NCBI GenBank assembly: GCA_013334845.1
Contig: JAAXWV010000055.1
Coordinates: 1-8,480 of the forward strand
Direction: 5' to 3'
DNA from: Candidatus Roizmanbacteria bacterium
GTDB lineage: Bacteria; Patescibacteriota; Microgenomatia; UBA1406; GWC2-37-13
DNA: 8,480 nt
Shown here: positions 5,977-8,480 of the stretch, piece by piece
Layout of the letters: each line of letters starts with the position of its first letter
Position numbering within the stretch: the first letter of the stretch is position 1
Translations under genes and position numbers: made by a program
The notes under the pieces: model-generated
Seen by the model: the letters and a program-made list of their open reading frames with translations, nothing else
What the model was told of the DNA's origin: nothing
Database searches by the model: none

Positions 5977-6144
5977 AGAGCGCAATACCCGATAGATTCG
6001 GGAGACGAGGAAGAGGGCCTTGTGCATACAAGGAGTCGGACCTTTCTTGAAAGAAAGAGTAGCGGAAACCCTCAAGTACGAGAAAGCGTGCTTTAAGGAA
6101 TGAATTAACCCTGCTTCGCAAGTGGCAGCAATAGAGTTCATTTC
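5977..6144 (+). ncRNA. glmS ribozyme: glmS ribozyme (GlcN6P-activated self-cleaving riboswitch)
   Basis: The region between the LiaF-like stop and glmS matches the glmS ribozyme core in order. The cleavage motif is A5979|GCGC (5980-5983). P1 is CCCGA/TCGGG (5988-5992/5998-6002). The conserved AGACGAGG (6003-6010) follows, with G6004 at the place of the catalytic guanine (G40 in Thermoanaerobacter). P2 is GAGGG/CCCTC (6013-6017/6069-6073). GCG at 6062-6064 can form the P2.1-like pseudoknot with CGC 5981-5983. P3 is a 7-bp stem 6074-6080/6087-6093, followed by the hallmark TAAGGA (6094-6099). P4 is 6097-6104 with 6137-6144, closing an internal hairpin CTGC/GCAG and the conserved ATAGAG (6131-6136). 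Between the P2 strands are two extra hairpins (6018-6033 and 6042-6057). When GlcN6P accumulates the RNA cuts itself and the downstream glmS message is destabilised (known for Bacillus). Position directly before glmS is strong support. Confidence 0.9.
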
Positions 6145-6205
6145 AGCTTTCCTCTCTTCTCACTTGTACTTTCTCTGCTCCTATTACTAATTATTCTCTA
6201 TTATT
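6145..6205 (+). promoter_or_regulatory. Pyrimidine-rich glmS leader without Shine-Dalgarno
   Basis: The 61 nt between P4 of the ribozyme and the glmS ATG consist mostly of T and C, first a CT-rich run (6146-6180) and then an AT-rich run. No GGAGG-like element is present and no purine run longer than two bases occurs. It should be single-stranded, which could favour Shine-Dalgarno-independent initiation. After ribozyme cleavage this leader remains attached to the 5'-OH product. No convincing promoter was found in it. Confidence 0.5.
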
Positions 6206-7987
6206 ATGTGTGGAATTTTTGGCTATAAAGGCACGCGAGACAATGCTTCTGAAATTGTAGTGGAAGGACTGAAACGACTTGACTATCGAGGCTACGATTC
6301 GTGGGGAGTAGGAGTGGCGACGGGAAGTGAACTGTCGGTACAAAAACAGGTAGGAAAGATAAGTGAAGTGCACGACGGGATGCATTTTCCATCGGCTCAT
6401 ACAGCTATCGCTCACACACGCTGGGCAACAACCGGAGCCGTGACTCAGGCAAACGCACATCCGCACATGAGTGCTGATGGTTCGTTTATTCTGGCCCAAA
6501 ACGGGATTGTGGAAAACTTTTCAGAGCTGAAAAAAAGCCTGCGGGAAAAAGGATATGAGTTTAAGAGTGAGACCGACACGGAAGTGATTGTTCGGTTAAT
6601 TGAGGAGGTATCGAAAACAGAGTCGCCGTTCCTGGAGGCAATTCGTCAGGCATTTTTGCAGCTTGAAGGGCGAAACACCATCATTATTCTTACCAAAGAA
6701 GGAGAGATATATGCCGCCCGCAATGGTTCTCCGCTTGTAGCTGGTCTCGACTCTCACACGGGGGATATTTTTCTTTCATCTGACACCCTCTCTTTTGCCG
6801 CTCAAGCCGATCAGATGGTAGTGATCGAAAACAACCAGTTGGTAAAGGTGGGCACCGATCAGAAGCTGGAACTTTTTGATGCTAAAACCGGCGCTTCGTG
6901 TAGCTATAAATGGGAGCCTATAAATATCTCAACCGGCACCATTGATAAAGAGGGATTCGATCATTTTATGGCGAAGGAAATTCATGAAACTCCCTCGGTT
7001 ATCAAACAAATTGTGCATCAGGATCGAACGAAGATGACTCAGTTAGCCGAGGCAGTAAAAAATGCTCACCAGGTATATGTGGTGGGCTGTGGTACAGCCG
7101 GATTTGCGGCATATCAGACGGCATTTTACCTGCGTGTTTTCGGGAAGGTAAACGCGATTAGTCTGATTGGAGCAGATGTGTTGAGTTATTATCCTTTGTT
7201 TCAAAAAGGGGATCTCATTATCGCTCCCTCTCAAAGCGGTGAGACAGCAGATGTAATTGAGGTACTGGAGTATGCTAAAAAAATCGGCATGCAGATAGCT
7301 TCCTTGGTAAACATGCCTGGCTCGATGATGACGCGTATGTCCGATTTTCCGTTTATGTGTAATGCGGGTCCGGAGATCTGCGTCATGTCAACGAAGGTAT
7401 TCTCTTCTCAGATTACCTGGGGATATTTACTGGCGAAAACAGTGCAGGGGAAATATGAAGAGGGGAGAGAGAATCTCACCCGGCTTTCCGACGAGATCGA
7501 GAAATACCTGACTGATGGAGAAAAGCTGCAGCAAGTACAGGATCTTGCTGCGCTTATCGCTTCCCGGGAGCATATATTTTTACTCGGGAAGTATCAGAAC
7601 TTTGCCGTGATGAGCGAGGGTATGGTGAAGATCGTGGAAGCATCGTATAAACACGCCCACGCGATTCAGGCAGGCGATCTGAAGCACTATGCGATTACCC
7701 TGATGGAAAAGGGAATTCCGGTGATTGTCGCCGTGTCCGAAGATGAGGTGAAAAATGACGTGATGACGGCCATCAACGAGGTACGCTTGCGGGGGGCAGA
7801 AGTGATCGCTATCGCAAGCAAAAAAGAGGATAATTTTGATCACTTTTTGCACGTCGCGGACACCGGGGAGACGAGCGCTCTTTTCAATGTTATTCCCTTA
7901 CAACTTCTAGCCTATTATCTGGCGGTTGCTCTGGGGAACAATGTCGACAAGCCACGTAATATTGCCAAAAGCGTGACGGTGAAATGA
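6206..7987 (+). CDS. glmS: Glutamine--fructose-6-phosphate aminotransferase (isomerising)
   Basis: A cytoplasmic enzyme making glucosamine-6-phosphate from fructose-6-phosphate and glutamine, first step to UDP-GlcNAc and peptidoglycan. Of 593 residues (family about 600), 1-230 are the class II glutaminase: MCGIFGY with nucleophile Cys2 exposed after Met removal, RGYDSWG (28-34), HTRWAT (70-75), NAHPH (83-87), QNGIVEN (98-104) and SETDTEV (121-127). The first SIS domain (about 280-415) has GCGT (294-297), SQSGET (342-347), NMPGS (369-373) and STK (395-397). The second (about 445-585) keeps E471, K475, E478 and H494, equivalents of E. coli E481, K485, E488 and H504. The tail DKPRNIAKSVTVK places K588 at the lysine that opens the sugar ring. 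Differences: TRWATHG is TRWATTG here, LKHGP is LKHYA, and the E. coli ASEFRYR region reads GADVLSYY. The start is fixed by Cys2. Control is probably by the upstream ribozyme. Confidence 0.96.
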   Translation: MCGIFGYKGTRDNASEIVVEGLKRLDYRGYDSWGVGVATGSELSVQKQVGKISEVHDGMHFPSAHTAIAHTRWATTGAVTQANAHPHMSADGSFILAQNGIVENFSELKKSLREKGYEFKSETDTEVIVRLIEEVSKTESPFLEAIRQAFLQLEGRNTIIILTKEGEIYAARNGSPLVAGLDSHTGDIFLSSDTLSFAAQADQMVVIENNQLVKVGTDQKLELFDAKTGASCSYKWEPINISTGTIDKEGFDHFMAKEIHETPSVIKQIVHQDRTKMTQLAEAVKNAHQVYVVGCGTAGFAAYQTAFYLRVFGKVNAISLIGADVLSYYPLFQKGDLIIAPSQSGETADVIEVLEYAKKIGMQIASLVNMPGSMMTRMSDFPFMCNAGPEICVMSTKVFSSQITWGYLLAKTVQGKYEEGRENLTRLSDEIEKYLTDGEKLQQVQDLAALIASREHIFLLGKYQNFAVMSEGMVKIVEASYKHAHAIQAGDLKHYAITLMEKGIPVIVAVSEDEVKNDVMTAINEVRLRGAEVIAIASKKEDNFDHFLHVADTGETSALFNVIPLQLLAYYLAVALGNNVDKPRNIAKSVTVK

Positions 7988-7993
7988 TATACT
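7985..7993 (+). promoter_or_regulatory. Extended -10 overlapping the glmS stop, leaderless start for next gene
   Basis: TGA-TATACT: the glmS stop codon supplies the TGn element and TATACT (7988-7993) is one base from consensus. Seven bases later comes the ATG at 8001. A TTGCCA at 7962-7967 resembles a -35 but the 20-bp spacing is too long. GAGG (7995-7998) lies only 2 nt from the ATG, too close for a normal Shine-Dalgarno. Confidence 0.45.
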
Positions 7994-8000
7994 CGAGGTT

Positions 8001-8480
8001 ATGGATAGAAAAGTGCGTCTCGAAACAATAAAACAGTTGCGGATTTATGTGGCGAGCACATTGGCACAGGTGCTAACTTTCTATCTTCGATCTTCTCATC
8101 CAGTCTCTGAAACGCAATTTCGAGATGGCTGGTTGAAAGAGTTGAGGAAGAATAAGGATATTTATACTGACGGTTGGTATATACCGCCTCCTCATGGGAT
8201 GATTCTCATATTCGACACCGATGATAATGGTTCACGGGTCGGGGCTTCCAGTTTCCGGCCGCCCGATCTTTGGCCGAAAGGAAATATATATTTGGATAAG
8301 CAGAAAGGGCTTATCTACGCTTACTTTTCGGCTGTGCACCGTGAGAGTGGGATCTTGGGCGACTTCTGTGTGAGTTTATATTTAGGAACAAACAAAGATG
8401 TCTGCTTGCAGATGCAGAAAGGTTTGATGATCGACCGGCAGATTTTTGATTTTGCAGCTTCAGGGATGAAATTGTGTGAG
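8001..8480 (+). CDS. Partial protein, possibly M24 peptidase-like (creatinase fold); runs off the right edge
   Basis: An open frame of 160 codons from ATG at 8001 to the end of the window, without a stop, 13 bp after glmS. The N-terminal 50 residues look helical (MDRKVRLETIKQLRIYV, then a basic helix near 40-50). The central part has GMILIFDTDDN (66-76), then PPDLWPKGNIYLDKQKGLIYAYFSAVHRESGILGDFCVSLYLG (87-129). The last stretch, hydrophobic strand then x-x-GDF-x-x-x-x-Y-L-G, resembles the M24 aminopeptidase/prolidase region where two aspartates bind metal (FDFGP...GDFGRTYVLG). If so, the second aspartate is D121, but the first seems replaced: alanine 107 stands at the equivalent of the FDFG aspartate in my alignment by eye. 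Later metal ligands lie beyond the window. It may be a diverged or non-catalytic member. No signal peptide. Reality of the gene is likely; the family is tentative. Confidence 0.6.
   Translation, partial: MDRKVRLETIKQLRIYVASTLAQVLTFYLRSSHPVSETQFRDGWLKELRKNKDIYTDGWYIPPPHGMILIFDTDDNGSRVGASSFRPPDLWPKGNIYLDKQKGLIYAYFSAVHRESGILGDFCVSLYLGTNKDVCLQMQKGLMIDRQIFDFAASGMKLCE

Noticed and set aside
6164..6197. TTGTAC...TATTCT as a promoter just before glmS
   Set aside because: The spacing is 22 bp and the -10 match is weak; in a T/C-rich leader such matches arise by chance.
6191..6499. Open frames on the minus strand opposite the start of glmS, and a similar one at 7580-7852
   Set aside because: They lie wholly opposite a strongly conserved enzyme, have odd composition (many H, S, C, R) and no start signals.

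Overview
The window looks like a fragment of a streamlined bacterial genome, most likely Candidate Phyla Radiation/Patescibacteria, with the Microgenomates group the best guess. This is inferred from recognised protein character: a 159-aa coiled-coil orphan, a stand-alone RecB/AddB-like nuclease and a divergent GlmS. Compact spacing and the lack of Shine-Dalgarno sequences ahead of almost every gene fit that picture. No rRNA, tRNA or marker protein fixes the taxonomy.

Layout. A small two-helix membrane protein (18-215, +) converges on a leftward block that occupies 212-4979. Read in its own direction, this block is: sdpR-like ArsR repressor, sdpI-like immunity/membrane protein, PD-(D/E)XK nuclease with an Fe-S-type cysteine quartet, AI-2E/PerM-family permease, an unusually long zinc-type CDF transporter with three C-terminal cytoplasmic domains, and the coiled-coil orphan. 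A 98-bp divergent promoter region (4980-5077) carries a palindromic operator on the sdpR side. Rightward from it run two overlapping LiaF-like genes (5078-5966), a glmS ribozyme (about 5977-6144), glmS (6206-7987) and a partial gene running off the right edge (8001-8480), tentatively M24-peptidase-like.

How the parts work together. GlmS makes glucosamine-6-phosphate (GlcN6P), the entry point to UDP-GlcNAc and peptidoglycan. The RNA just upstream has the conserved core of the GlcN6P-activated self-cleaving glmS ribozyme, so the gene is probably under product feedback through mRNA cleavage. The ribozyme begins only 13 nt after the LiaF-like stop codon and has no obvious promoter of its own, so LiaF-like genes and glmS may share a transcript. 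SdpR/SdpI (bacteriocin immunity in Bacillus) and LiaF-like proteins (envelope-stress sensing) flank the same divergent promoter, which gives the centre of the window a cell-envelope theme.

Most notable observations: (1) a glmS ribozyme with two hairpins in place of the usual short P2a element; (2) five start codons preceded by a -10-like hexamer at only 6-8 nt, with no Shine-Dalgarno, which suggests leaderless mRNAs; (3) the CDF transporter with three tandem cytoplasmic domains; (4) a clear SdpR autoregulatory operator. No mobile element, CRISPR array or integration scar was seen. No gene-free stretch exceeds about 240 bp.
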